This document shows positions 15,228-24,213 of a stretch of 64,000 nt of DNA, one piece after another. The DNA is from Alphaproteobacteria bacterium (GTDB lineage: Bacteria > Pseudomonadota > Alphaproteobacteria > Micropepsales > Micropepsaceae). The position numbers and the translations under genes are program-made. Within the stretch, counting starts at the first letter, position 1. Every line of letters begins with the position of its first letter. Below the pieces are notes generated by a model, which was given only the letters and a program-made list of their open reading frames with translations, did not search any database and had not been told where the DNA came from. The stretch spans positions 1 through 64,000 of the forward strand of contig CANJIS010000012.1 in the NCBI GenBank assembly GCA_947474565.1. The letters run 5' to 3'.

Positions 15228-16311
15228 CTATCTGGCGGCCAGCTTGAAGTCCTGGTCCTGCTGGCGCCAGCCACCGCCCAGCGCGTGATACAGCGCGACG
15301 TCGGCCTGAAGCCGCCACAGCTTGGATTGAATCAAGGCCTGGTCGGCCTGGAACAGAAGCTGCCGGGATTGCAGCACCGAAAGAATTTCCACGGTGCCGG
15401 CGCGATATTGAACATCGGAAATACGGAAGGCTTCCGCCGCCGCCCGCTGCTGGCGTATGGCAGCATTGAGCTGATCCTGGGCGGCCACCACCGAGCCCAG
15501 CGCGGTTTCAACATCGGAGAAAGCGCTGAACACGGTTGCGGTACTGGGCCAGTATTTCAGCCTGCACGCCCTTGGCGATGTCCAACCCGGACCACAGCTT
15601 GCCGCCATCGAAGATGGTTTGAATCAGCGAAGCGCCGATGCTCCAACCCAGGCTGGCCGGATCGAGCAGTGTGGTCAGGCCGGCGCTGGAATAAGCGCCG
15701 CTGCCGGTGAGACCGATCTGCGGGAAGAGGGCGGCGCGGGCCGCATCCACATTGGCGTGAGACGCGGCGAGGATGGCCTCGGCCTGCGCAATATCAGGAC
15801 GGCGTGCGAGCAGTTCTGACGGCAAGCCCGGCGCCACCAGCGGCGACGCAATACCGTTCAGATTCTGGGCGGCGAGATCGAAGCCTTCCGGCGGACGGCC
15901 AAGCAGCAGCGCCAGTGCATAACGCGCTTCTCTTTCTGCTTGCTGGAGCTGCGGCAGGCTTTCTTCCTGCGCCGCCAGAGTCGCTTCTTCCTGGGAGAGC
16001 GCCAGATTGGACATCACGCCGGCATCGACCTTGGCGCGGGTGATTTCCAGAATCTCGCGGGCGGCGGCGGTATTGCGCCGTGTGGCGGCAATGCGTTCGC
16101 GCAACGCCAGGGCGGTGAAATATTCGACGGCGACATTTGCGGAAACGGTCAGACCCACCACCGACTCGGCATAGTGCGCCGCGCGGGCGCTTTCGCGTGC
16201 CTGGCGCAGCCGATCACGTTGCAGGCCCCAGAAATCAAGCTGATAGCTGGCCTGGAAACCCAAGCTGAATTTGCTGAAGGCGGCACCGGAGCCGGGGCCA
16301 TCGGGAGCGGG
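15228..16311 (-). pseudogene. NodT-family outer-membrane efflux lipoprotein, 5'-truncated and frameshifted
   Basis: Two frames together encode the last roughly 360 residues of an RND-type outer-membrane factor. The first (to about 15540) holds FSLGFQASYQLDFWG, ELLARRPDIAQAEA and ALFPQIGLTGSGAYSS; the second continues TVFSAFSDVETALGSV to the normal end. One surplus A near 15531-15540 would explain the shift (QYR then TVF). The N-terminal 100-130 residues, including the lipoprotein signal, are missing: similarity stops near 16300, where the sequence turns into an FG-GAP gene on the opposite strand. No RND pump or adaptor gene accompanies it. Confidence 0.8.
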
Positions 16312-16921
16312 CATGCCGTTGTGGAACAACGCCACCAAGACGGCTGAGATTGCCGTCCTGAACGTCAATCCCGGCGAAACGGTCGGCACGGTGAGCACGA
16401 TCACCACCGTCACCGGCGGCCCCACCGGCGGCAGCTGGGCCCCGGTCGCGAGCGGTGATTTCAACGGCGACGGGAAGAGCGACATTCTCTGGCAGAATGG
16501 CATTGGCGGCGCGGTGAAAGTCAGCCTGATGAACGGCGCCACCGTCGCCAACACCGACAGCGTGGCTCTGAATACCGGGCCGGGCTACAATGCCGTCGCC
16601 ACCGGCGACTTCAACAATGACGGCAAGAGCGACATCGCCGTCGGCGGCACCGCCGAAATCTGGAACATGAATGGCGACTCCATGACCAACTCCAACACCT
16701 ATCTGGCGCCGACATCCGGCGCCAGCGGTCCGGGCACCTTCACCCTGAAGGGCGCGGAAGACGTCAACGGCGACGGCTTCAGCGACCTGTTGTGGCAGAA
16801 CGCGGCCAATGGCGATGTGGTGGCCACCCAGTTGACGACCGGCAACGCCATCCTCAGCACCGTCAACCTGACAGCGCCGGCCAGCAACTTCGGTTTGATC
16901 GCCTCCACGGGCGGCGGCTGA
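16311..16921 (+). pseudogene. FG-GAP/VCBS repeat protein, C-terminal fragment
   Basis: About 203 residues with calcium-binding FG-GAP repeats: GDFNGDGKSDILWQN, GDFNNDGKSDIAV and EDVNGDGFSDLLWQN, each with the DxNxDGxxD loop. Such repeats form beta-propeller blades in secreted adhesins and surface proteins. There is no ribosome-binding site or signal peptide; the frame runs back only into the truncated NodT gene, so the real 5' part is gone. The 3' end is intact and followed by a strong terminator. Probably left over from the rearrangement that also cut the NodT gene. Confidence 0.7.
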
Positions 16922-16942
16922 GGCCGGCGTCCCAAACAAGAC

Positions 16943-16974
16943 AAAAGGCCCCCGCGCAAACGGGGGCCTTTTTT
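16943..16974 (+). terminator. Rho-independent terminator
   Basis: A 12-bp stem (AAAAGGCCCCCG 16943-16954 with CGGGGGCCTTTT 16961-16972) around the loop CGCAAA, followed by a T run to 16974. It lies 22 bases after the FG-GAP fragment stop. The A-rich left arm would also let it work in the other direction. Confidence 0.9.
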
Positions 16975-17017
16975 GTTTCCAGGCATCGCGTGATACACAG
17001 GCCCAAGGAGAAAACCC

Positions 17018-18745
17018 TTGGTTCTTCTTGCCCTTGCCTATCTCGGCGGCGTGCTGACCATCCTCAGCCCCTGCATCCTGCCGGTGCTGCCGTTCGTGTT
17101 CGCCCGTGCCGATCAGCCCTTCATCCGCTCCGGCCTGACGCTGTTGCTGGGCATGGCGATCACCTTCGCCCTGGTAGCGACCCTGGCCACGGTGGGCGGA
17201 AGCTGGGCGGTGCATGCCAATCAATATGGCCGCATCGCCGCCTTGGCTCTGCTGGTCCTGTTCGGCCTGACCCTGATTTTCAGCAGCCTGGCGGAACGGC
17301 TGACCCGGCCGCTGGTGGCGCTGGGTGATCGCCTGTCCGCACACACAGCAGGACAGCAAGGCCATGCCGGGGCGTCGCTGCTGCTGGGAATGGCGACGGG
17401 GTTGCTGTGGGCGCCCTGCGCCGGGCCGATCCTGGGGCTGATCCTGACCGGAGCGGCGATCAATGGCGCCAGCGCCAACACGACCTTCCTGCTGCTGGCC
17501 TACGCTGCCGGCGCGGCGACATCACTGGCGGCGGCGCTGCTGATCGGCGGTAAATTGTTTGCGGCGATGAAGCGGTCGCTGGGCGCGGGTGAATGGATAC
17601 GGCGCGGATTGGGTGTGTTGGTGCTGGCCGGTGTGGTGGCTATCGCCCTGGGACTGGATACCGGTTTTCTCACCCGCCTGTCGCTGGCCAGAACCGCCGG
17701 GCTTGAGCAGATGCTGGTGAACAATACGGCGCTGCGCCGCCCGACCCAGACCATTCCGGTGGCGGGCAGCAGCTTGCCGGTGGAAGGCAATTTTCCGCCT
17801 TTGACCGGCGCGACGCTGTGGCTGAACGCGCCGCCCCTGACCCCGGCGCAATTGCGCGGCAAGGTCGTGCTGGTGGATTTCTGGACCTATTCCTGCATCA
17901 ACTGTTTGCGCGCCCTGCCCTACGTCAATGCCTGGGCGGCCAAATACAAAGATCATGGACTGGTGGTGATCGGGGTGCATGCGCCAGAATTCGCTTTTGA
18001 AAAAGACGAAGCCAATGTGCGCCGGGCGATAAAAGACCTGTCCATTCCCTATGCCGTGGCGATGGATAACGATCTGAAAATCTGGCAGGCCTTCAACAAC
18101 CAATACTGGCCGGCGGATTATTTCATCGACGCCCAGGGCCGCATTCGCGGTCACGCTTTCGGCGAAGGCGACTACGACAAGTCGGAGCGGGTCATTCAGC
18201 AGCTTCTGGCCGAAGCCGGGTTTCAGAATGTGCCGGGCGGGCTTGTTGATCCCAAGGCGAACGGTGCCCAGGCCGCGCCCGACATGGGCGATGTCCAGTC
18301 ACCCGAAACCTATGTCGGCTATAGCCGGGCGGAGAATTTCAAAGGCCAGAGCTACCCCGATCAGCCGCATGCGTATGGCACACCGCCGCCCTATGACCGC
18401 AATCAATGGGCTCTGGCCGGCACCTGGACCATCGGCGATGAAAAAGCGATTTTGAACAAGGCGGCCGGCCGGATCGTTTTCCGCTTCCATGCCCGCGACC
18501 TGCATCTGGTGCTGGGCCTTGATGATAAGTCGAGGGGCGATAAACCCGTGCGCTTCCGCGTCACGCTGGATGGCGCGGCCCCCGGCGCGGCGCATGGCGC
18601 CGACACCGATGCGGACGGCAACGGCACAGTGACCAGCCAGCGGCTTTATCAACTGGTGCGGCAGCAAGGCCAGGTGGAAGACCGCACCTTCGTGATCGAG
18701 TTTCTCGACCCCGGGGTGCAGGCCTTCGCTTTCACCTTTGGCTAG
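17018..18745 (+). CDS. dipZ: DipZ-like protein: CcdA domain fused to thioredoxin-like domain
   Basis: 575 residues from a TTG with AAGGAG seven bases upstream. Residues 1-220 form a CcdA/DsbD-type membrane domain with its paired cysteines in LSPCILP (Cys19) and WAPCAGP (Cys134). After a linker, residues 260-400 form a periplasmic thioredoxin-like domain with CINC (Cys293, Cys296). The last 170 residues match the C-terminal beta domain of DipZ proteins. It moves reducing power from the cytoplasm to periplasmic thiols, which could serve cytochrome maturation or disulfide repair. Convergent with hpf, ten bases away. Confidence 0.88.
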   Translation: MVLLALAYLGGVLTILSPCILPVLPFVFARADQPFIRSGLTLLLGMAITFALVATLATVGGSWAVHANQYGRIAALALLVLFGLTLIFSSLAERLTRPLVALGDRLSAHTAGQQGHAGASLLLGMATGLLWAPCAGPILGLILTGAAINGASANTTFLLLAYAAGAATSLAAALLIGGKLFAAMKRSLGAGEWIRRGLGVLVLAGVVAIALGLDTGFLTRLSLARTAGLEQMLVNNTALRRPTQTIPVAGSSLPVEGNFPPLTGATLWLNAPPLTPAQLRGKVVLVDFWTYSCINCLRALPYVNAWAAKYKDHGLVVIGVHAPEFAFEKDEANVRRAIKDLSIPYAVAMDNDLKIWQAFNNQYWPADYFIDAQGRIRGHAFGEGDYDKSERVIQQLLAEAGFQNVPGGLVDPKANGAQAAPDMGDVQSPETYVGYSRAENFKGQSYPDQPHAYGTPPPYDRNQWALAGTWTIGDEKAILNKAAGRIVFRFHARDLHLVLGLDDKSRGDKPVRFRVTLDGAAPGAAHGADTDADGNGTVTSQRLYQLVRQQGQVEDRTFVIEFLDPGVQAFAFTFG

Positions 18746-18755
18746 AACGCAGCAG

Positions 18756-19130
18756 CTATAAAGCGGCGGCGCCACGCTCGCTGTTCTTGGATTTCACTTC
18801 GCCCCGGCGCAAGCGGCGATAATTCTTGAGCTGCTGCTGGGCCGCTGCAAAGGTTTCCTTGATCACGGCATAGGCATTGGTGGCGGGTTTTTCACCGCGC
18901 GCCAATTCCCGGCTGACGACAATTTCCCGTCCCGGCACACGCAGCACGACATGAACGTCCGGCGCATTGCTGCCGGCGCGATGGCTTTTATGCGGCATCT
19001 CAATCACCACACGGCATCCGATGATGTGATCGAAAAACCGCTCAAGCCGCGCCACTTCGCGTTTGACGGATTGGGTCAAACCATCCGACGGCGCCACGTT
19101 GTGAAAAGCCAGTTCCAGGGGAATATCCAT
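18756..19130 (-). CDS. hpf: HPF/RaiA-family ribosome-associated protein
   Basis: 124 residues; start with AAGGTGAGCC ribosome-binding site. Beta-alpha-beta fold of the hibernation-promoting family: MDIPLELAFHNVAPSDGL, then LERFFDHIIGCRVVIEMP and PDVHVVLRVPGREIVV. It binds the 30S decoding centre and stalls ribosomes in stationary phase. It lacks the C-terminal dimerisation domain of long HPF; its tail (about 95-124) is instead basic and Ala-rich (YRRLRRGEVKSK). That and the YAVIKETFAAAQQQL helix differ from the typical short HPF, so it may be a divergent paralogue. Confidence 0.8.
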   Translation of the reverse strand: MDIPLELAFHNVAPSDGLTQSVKREVARLERFFDHIIGCRVVIEMPHKSHRAGSNAPDVHVVLRVPGREIVVSRELARGEKPATNAYAVIKETFAAAQQQLKNYRRLRRGEVKSKNSERGAAAL

Positions 19131-19295
19131 GGCTCACCTTTTCTATACTCAGGTGAAATCATAGCCCTCTCGCCTGCGGCGCCTAGCGATTTATTCGCGA
19201 GGATCTTGGGAACGCGATCGAGGTCGCGTGCAGTTGAACCGCTGCGAAGGAAAAATTCGCGGCGGAACCTTTCGCCGCTCATCGTATGCCCGGTT

Positions 19296-19736
19296 TTACG
19301 CGATATCAATCAGCGCCAAGCCCAGCTCCGGCTTCTTTTTGCGTACCAGATGGGCCGGGGTTTCCGTCAGCGTCACCTCCAGGGTGGGCCGGACATAGCC
19401 TGCGATCAGGTGGCCGCCGCGAGTCGAACCATCTGACAAGCCCAGCACGGTATGGGCATGCAGGCTGGGCGCGCATTTTTCATCTACGGCGATATCGCCG
19501 ACCAGCGTGATCACTTCGACCTGGGAATTGATCGGAATGGGCATGTATTTTTTCTTTTCCCAGTCGAAATAACCGATCACGGCACGGGAAAAAGCGCCCA
19601 GCGCCACAAAGGAAGCGGCGCGGATTTTTTCCGTTTTTGCGAACTCGGTAATCGTCTCCTTGGCTTCCTCATGAGGCGCCAGGACAAGAACCCACACGCG
19701 CTGGTCCTTATGGTTCACAACCTGTTTGCTTTGCAT
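19296..19736 (-). CDS. PPC (DUF296) domain protein
   Basis: 146 residues, a single PPC domain, with GAGGG six bases before the ATG. Landmarks: ALGAFSRAVIGYFDWEKKKY (about 47-66), LHAHTVLGLSDGSTRGGHLI (about 92-111) and PTLEVTLTE. In plants this domain accompanies AT-hooks; stand-alone bacterial members form trimers and their role is unknown. The conserved histidines in the HAH and GGHL segments could bind a metal or ligand. No partner gene is obvious. Confidence 0.8.
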   Translation of the reverse strand: MQSKQVVNHKDQRVWVLVLAPHEEAKETITEFAKTEKIRAASFVALGAFSRAVIGYFDWEKKKYMPIPINSQVEVITLVGDIAVDEKCAPSLHAHTVLGLSDGSTRGGHLIAGYVRPTLEVTLTETPAHLVRKKKPELGLALIDIA

Positions 19737-19830
19737 GGCAAGCCCTCAAAAGCGCGGCTGCACCGCGCCGAATGAGAACAGTTTCCCGCACGCTTCGTTC
19801 CCGTTTTACTGTTCCGGGAACTTTTAGGGG

Positions 19831-20988
19831 CTACAGCACCCGGCCGAACCAGGCGACCGACAGGCCGGCTGCCGTCAGCATCAACAGAGCCGCGATCGCC
19901 GAGAAGAGGGAGGTAATTTCCATCTCCTTGGTTTCCATGATCAGTTGCTTGGACAGCACGCCATAGACCGCTTTGAGGTCTTCAGCGCTGGAAGCATGGA
20001 AATAACGGGCGCGGGTCATGTCCGCGATTTTCTTGAGCGAGTCCTCGTCAATCTGGGCCCGCATGGAATAGCCGCCAAAACCGACAATGGCGCCCCGGGT
20101 GGTGCCGAAGGCCACGGTGTAGACCTTGACGCCATAGTTGGAAGCAATGCGCGCCGCCTCAACCGGATTGTAGCCCGCATTGGTGGCGCCGTCGGTGAGC
20201 AGGATCACCACCGCATTTTTGTAGGAGCCGGGCTCGACCGGGACATGCTCTTTCTTGGGCGGACCGGCGCGACGGTCACCGAGGGCACGCCCGCCGCCGA
20301 GGCGGCCGCGATCAAGATTGCCCAAGCCGCCTTGGCCGCCACGGGCCGAGGAGAAATTGTTGATCGGAAATTCTTCCTGCGGGAACAGGGTCTGGAGAGA
20401 CACCAGGATGCCGCTGCCCACCGCAGTGCCGCGCTGCAGTTCGAACCGGTCAATTGCGGAATCAAGGCTGACGTGGTCGGTGGTCGGGTTTTGCACCAGC
20501 ATGGCGCTGCCGGCGAAGGCGACAATGCCGATCTGCACATCCTTGGGCTGGTCTTTGATATAGGCCTTGGCGGCGGTCTGGGCCGCCTCAATGCGCGACG
20601 GCGTGACGTCGGACGAGCGCATGCTGCCCGAAACGTCTATCGCCAGAATGACGGTGGCGCGGTTGGACGGCAGCGTGACCTCGGCGGTGGGGCGGGCCAT
20701 CGCTGCCAACAGCAGCGCCAGCGCGCCCAGCATCAAAGCCGGCGGCACGTGACGGCGCCAGTTGTTGACGGCCATCGCCTGCTTGACCAGCGCCATGGCG
20801 CCGTAAAGCATCGCGCCCTGTTTGCGCCGGCGCAGCAGCAGCACATAGGCCACCACGGCAATCGGGATCAGGAGCAGGCCCCAGAGAAAGCTCGGCCACA
20901 TGAAGCCGACATGGGGCACCAGTTCACCGGCCTTGCCAAACAGCGCCGTGAAGGCCTTCCAACTGGGGTGGGTAAAAAACTCGTTCAT
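19831..20988 (-). CDS. VWA-domain membrane protein (BatA-like)
   Basis: 385 residues. Two N-terminal membrane helices (about 32-52 and 83-98), a periplasmic von Willebrand A domain with the metal-binding site DVSGS (118-122), and a C-terminal helix (about 360-380), the BatA layout. Inside the VWA domain residues 213-248 form a Gly/Arg-rich, probably disordered insert. The start overlaps the DUF58 stop by four bases (ATGA). With MoxR and DUF58 it forms the usual chaperone-like module linked to envelope stress or enzyme maturation; the BatB, BatD and BatE genes often found beside it are absent. Confidence 0.85.
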   Translation of the reverse strand: MNEFFTHPSWKAFTALFGKAGELVPHVGFMWPSFLWGLLLIPIAVVAYVLLLRRRKQGAMLYGAMALVKQAMAVNNWRRHVPPALMLGALALLLAAMARPTAEVTLPSNRATVILAIDVSGSMRSSDVTPSRIEAAQTAAKAYIKDQPKDVQIGIVAFAGSAMLVQNPTTDHVSLDSAIDRFELQRGTAVGSGILVSLQTLFPQEEFPINNFSSARGGQGGLGNLDRGRLGGGRALGDRRAGPPKKEHVPVEPGSYKNAVVILLTDGATNAGYNPVEAARIASNYGVKVYTVAFGTTRGAIVGFGGYSMRAQIDEDSLKKIADMTRARYFHASSAEDLKAVYGVLSKQLIMETKEMEITSLFSAIAALLMLTAAGLSVAWFGRVL

Positions 20989-21893
20989 CCGGTCACCAGG
21001 GGCGCGCGGAAGCGCTGCTTGCGCATATCGGCGAAACGCAGCACCGCGTCCGTGATATCGTCTTCGGTTGATAATTCCAGCGTGTCCACGCCGGCCCGTT
21101 CAAAGGCGGCGCGCAGCTGCTCTTCGCGCTGCTCGGCCACGGCGGCGAAGCGGCGGCGGAAGCCAGGATCATGGGTGTCCACGAAGACCTGCTCGCCGCT
21201 TTCGGAATCCTGGAAGGTGAGCAGACCCAAATCCGGCAGCCGCATCTCCAGCGGATCGGACAGGCGCACCGCGATCACGTCATGGCGGTCAGCAAGCTGC
21301 GACACCGGCTTTTCCCAGCCGGGCGCGGTGATAAAATCGGACAGAATGAAGATCAGCGAGCGGCGCTTGATCAGGCCGGCAGCATCGGCCAGCACGCGCT
21401 TGAGATCGGTGGTGCGCTTGATGCCATGGGCGTCGCGATAACGGGTCAGCGCATCCATCAATATCAAAAGCTGCTGGCGGCCGCCGCGGGCGGGAATGAA
21501 CTTCTCCACCTCGCCGGAGAACAGGATGGCGCCGGTGCGATTGCCCTTGCTGGCCAGAAGGCGGCAGACCAGGGCGGTGAATTCTACCATCACGGCGCGC
21601 TTGGAGACGCTGACGGACTCGAATTCCAGCGACGGACTCATATCGAGCAGGAACCAAGCGGTGATTTCCCGGTCTTCCAGGAATTCGCGGACATGCGGAA
21701 CATCCGTTCGCGCCGTGACGTTCCAATCCATGTGACGAACATCGTCATGGAATTGGTATTCGCGCAGGTCCGCGAAGTCCAAGCCATGGCCCCGGAACGA
21801 ACTGCGATGATCGCCCTGCAGCAGGCCCTCCAGCCGCCGCGCGACCTTCAGGTCAAGACGGTGCAGGATGTTCTCAGGCGTTTGCAGCGACAC
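20985..21893 (-). CDS. DUF58 domain protein
   Basis: 302 residues from the GTG at 21893 (GGAAGG upstream), overlapping moxR by 20 bases; the upstream extension of the frame is a shadow of moxR. The core signature RGHGLDFADLREYQFHDD (about 35-52) and MDWNVTARTD are typical of DUF58, and the middle part (EITAWFLLDMSPSLEF) resembles a VWA fold with an incomplete metal site. Works with the neighbouring MoxR ATPase and VWA protein; the exact client is unknown. Confidence 0.85.
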   Translation of the reverse strand: MSLQTPENILHRLDLKVARRLEGLLQGDHRSSFRGHGLDFADLREYQFHDDVRHMDWNVTARTDVPHVREFLEDREITAWFLLDMSPSLEFESVSVSKRAVMVEFTALVCRLLASKGNRTGAILFSGEVEKFIPARGGRQQLLILMDALTRYRDAHGIKRTTDLKRVLADAAGLIKRRSLIFILSDFITAPGWEKPVSQLADRHDVIAVRLSDPLEMRLPDLGLLTFQDSESGEQVFVDTHDPGFRRRFAAVAEQREEQLRAAFERAGVDTLELSTEDDITDAVLRFADMRKQRFRAPLVTG

Positions 21894-22866
21894 GGCCTTC
21901 CAGCACTTTCTCAGGCGCAGGGACGCCGCGCATAATGTCGGCCACCAGCTTGTCGGCGGTAATGCCTTCGGACAGCGCCTCATAGGACGGCACCACACGG
22001 TGGCGCAGCACGTCGGTGGCAATGTCTGTCACATCGGCGGGCAGCACGTAATCGCGGCCACGCAAGAAGGCCAACGCCCTGCCCGCCTCGATCAGGCCGA
22101 TCGTGGCGCGGGGGCTCGCCCCGTACAGAATAAAGCGGCCATGATTGTGCAGACCGGCCTTGCGCGGGTCGCGGGTGGCGGCCACCAGCTTGACGGCATA
22201 GGTGACCAGCGAAGGATCAACATAAACCTTGCGGCAAGCCTTCTGCATTTCCAGCAACGCTTCGGTGCTGGTGGCGGCGCCGATATCGATGGGATCGCCA
22301 GTAACGCGCTGGACGATGACAAACTCTTCGTCTTCGGTGGGATAACCGACCAGCACCTTCATCATAAAGCGGTCAACCTGCGCTTCAGGCAGGGCATAGG
22401 TGCCTTCGGTTTCGATGGGGTTCTGGGTCGCCATCACGACAAAGGGCTTGGGCACCTTGTGGCTTTCGCCTGCGATGGTGACCTGGCGCTCCTGCATCAC
22501 TTCCAGCAGCGCGCTCTGCACCTTGGCGGGGGCGCGGTTGATTTCGTCGGCCAGCACCAGATTGGCGAACACCGGGCCCAGCACGGTGGAAAAATCACCG
22601 GTCTTCTGGCTGTAGATGCGGGTGCCGATCAGGTCCGCCGGCACCAGGTCCGGCGTGAACTGAATGCGCTTGAAGCTGCCGTGCATGGCGCGCGCCAGGG
22701 TGGACACGGTGAGGGTCTTGGCGAGGCCGGGCACGCCTTCCACCAGCAAATGTCCGCCGGCCAGAAGCGCGATCAGAACGCGCTCCAGGAAGTGGTCTTG
22801 GCCGACCACGATTCTTTTCACTTCGTAGAGAAGATGCTCCACCCCCTCATGCGCGCCCGTCGCCAT
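21874..22866 (-). CDS. MoxR-family AAA+ ATPase
   Basis: 330 residues. Walker A GVPGLAKT (44-51), Walker B VLADEI (104-109), sensor region VMATQNPIETEGTYALPEAQ, and the C-terminal lid with SPRATIGLIEAGRA. MoxR ATPases act as chaperones that help assemble or activate protein complexes, often through VWA partners like the one encoded downstream. Ribosome-binding site AAGGGG eight bases before the ATG. Follows the protease gene by 23 bases, so the four genes 23975-19831 look like one transcript. Confidence 0.9.
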   Translation of the reverse strand: MATGAHEGVEHLLYEVKRIVVGQDHFLERVLIALLAGGHLLVEGVPGLAKTLTVSTLARAMHGSFKRIQFTPDLVPADLIGTRIYSQKTGDFSTVLGPVFANLVLADEINRAPAKVQSALLEVMQERQVTIAGESHKVPKPFVVMATQNPIETEGTYALPEAQVDRFMMKVLVGYPTEDEEFVIVQRVTGDPIDIGAATSTEALLEMQKACRKVYVDPSLVTYAVKLVAATRDPRKAGLHNHGRFILYGASPRATIGLIEAGRALAFLRGRDYVLPADVTDIATDVLRHRVVPSYEALSEGITADKLVADIMRGVPAPEKVLEGRVAANA

Positions 22867-22889
22867 GTCGTATTACCCCTTGATGATTA

Positions 22890-23975
22890 TTATAACGGAT
22901 TTTCGCCTGCCGCCGCGGCGGCATTCTCAATCGGCACGGCAAAGGACATGCCGGCAAAAACATGCTGGCCGGTCGGATTGTAGATCGCAGTCACGATCCC
23001 GACCACTTCACCATCGCGGTTGACCAGCGGCCCGCCGGAATTGCCCGGATTCACCGCTCCGTCAAACTGGATCAGGTTGGTCAGCTTGGGCTTGGTCTTG
23101 TCGGTGGGATCGATAAAGGATCGCTTCAGGCCCGACACCACGCCGGCCGAAACCGAAGGGCCGATGCCGAACGGAAAGCCGGTCGCCACCACCATGTCGC
23201 CCGGATTGAGATCGCGGGTTGATGCCATGGTGGCAGGCTTCATGTCGTCGGGCAAAACCTTGGTCTTGATGACCGCCAGATCATTCTGCGGCTGGGTATT
23301 GACCAGCGTCGCCTCGGACTTGCTGCCATCGGCGAAGGTCACCACCCAGCGATCCGTCGAGGAAATGACGTGAAGATTGGTAAGGATGGCGCCCTTGTCG
23401 TCGACCACCACGCCACTGCCGGTGGAGTCGGGATGTTCGTCATCGGTCTTGCCATCGGGCGTCTTGGTGGAATTGTCTTTCGCGTTCTTGGCGGTCTTGT
23501 CTTTGTCCTGACCGTGATTCAATTCGGACGGCAGCTTGATGCCGCGCTTGCGCGCTTCTGCCTGCTCCCCCTTTTCAATCTGGGCGGCATGTTCGGGAGA
23601 CAGATAACCGTCCACGCGCACCACGGCGGGCGCCACGATGGCGGCCGCCATGGTGGAATCGGCCGGCGGCGGCGGGGTGTGCGCCAAGGTGTATTTCACC
23701 GCATTATCGATGTCCCACTGGGTCAGCGCTTTGGGCGACGGAAAGACCAGCTGCCAGCCGCCGATCAGAGCCAAGGTCACCAGAACAGCCGCAGCGGCAG
23801 GAACGGCACGATCATGACGGGCCGCGAACGTCTTGGCCTTGCCCCAAAGAACAACAGCCAGGCGCGGACCCTGTTGTTCCGGTTCCCAGAAATTCGCCTG
23901 ATCTGCCCGGGAGATCGACTCTTCCGAGAGCTGACGGCGCCGCGTGGCGCGGCTGTAAATCGCTTTGCGCTTCAA
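22890..23975 (-). CDS. Membrane-anchored S1C (DegP-like) serine protease without PDZ domain
   Basis: 361 residues from a TTG at 23975 preceded by AGGATAGG. One membrane helix (59-78) follows a basic cytoplasmic tail; the periplasmic part has a charged Lys/Asp-rich linker (154-184) and a trypsin-like domain with the triad His202 (LTNLHV), Asp232 (NDLAVI) and Ser313 (GNSGGP). DegP and DegS carry PDZ domains after the protease domain; here the protein stops, so substrate control must differ. First gene of the MoxR-DUF58-VWA operon, which suggests a joint role in envelope quality control. Its leader can form a stem that covers the ribosome-binding site. Confidence 0.85.
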   Translation of the reverse strand: MKRKAIYSRATRRRQLSEESISRADQANFWEPEQQGPRLAVVLWGKAKTFAARHDRAVPAAAAVLVTLALIGGWQLVFPSPKALTQWDIDNAVKYTLAHTPPPPADSTMAAAIVAPAVVRVDGYLSPEHAAQIEKGEQAEARKRGIKLPSELNHGQDKDKTAKNAKDNSTKTPDGKTDDEHPDSTGSGVVVDDKGAILTNLHVISSTDRWVVTFADGSKSEATLVNTQPQNDLAVIKTKVLPDDMKPATMASTRDLNPGDMVVATGFPFGIGPSVSAGVVSGLKRSFIDPTDKTKPKLTNLIQFDGAVNPGNSGGPLVNRDGEVVGIVTAIYNPTGQHVFAGMSFAVPIENAAAAAGENPL

Positions 23976-23976
23976 G

Positions 23977-24033
23977 GCCTATCCTGCCGATAAAAAGAGC
24001 AGCCAAAGCCTACGACAGCTTTGCGGGATAGGC
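23977..24033 (-). promoter_or_regulatory. Leader stem-loop that sequesters the protease ribosome-binding site
   Basis: In the minus-strand mRNA, GCCTATCCCGC (24033-24023) pairs with GCAGGATAGGC (23987-23977): eight contiguous pairs, one C-A mismatch and two more pairs. The second arm is the Shine-Dalgarno sequence AGGATAGG itself, ending one base before the TTG start. The 35-base loop contains a second small hairpin, CAAAGC/GCTTTG. This is the layout of a translational switch or RNA thermometer. Confidence 0.6.
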
Positions 24034-24213
24034 AAAAGCGGTACGTGCCCGGTTAGTCCGGTTTTTTTTGAGCTTTTCGGTCCCGCCGGTAATTAGCCAT
24101 ACCTGGGCTTTCCAAATTCCGGCAGGCCCGATGCGGGGCCCGTTTTCCGATCCAAACGGCTTGTCCCGGCCCCTTCCCTGTGGCACTTCGGAGGCTATTG
24201 TGCAGTTGCGAGC

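Noticed and set aside
24049-24069. Plus-strand terminator with T8 run
   Set aside because: Stem is only four base pairs (CCGG/CCGG) and no plus-strand gene precedes it; kept out of the feature list.
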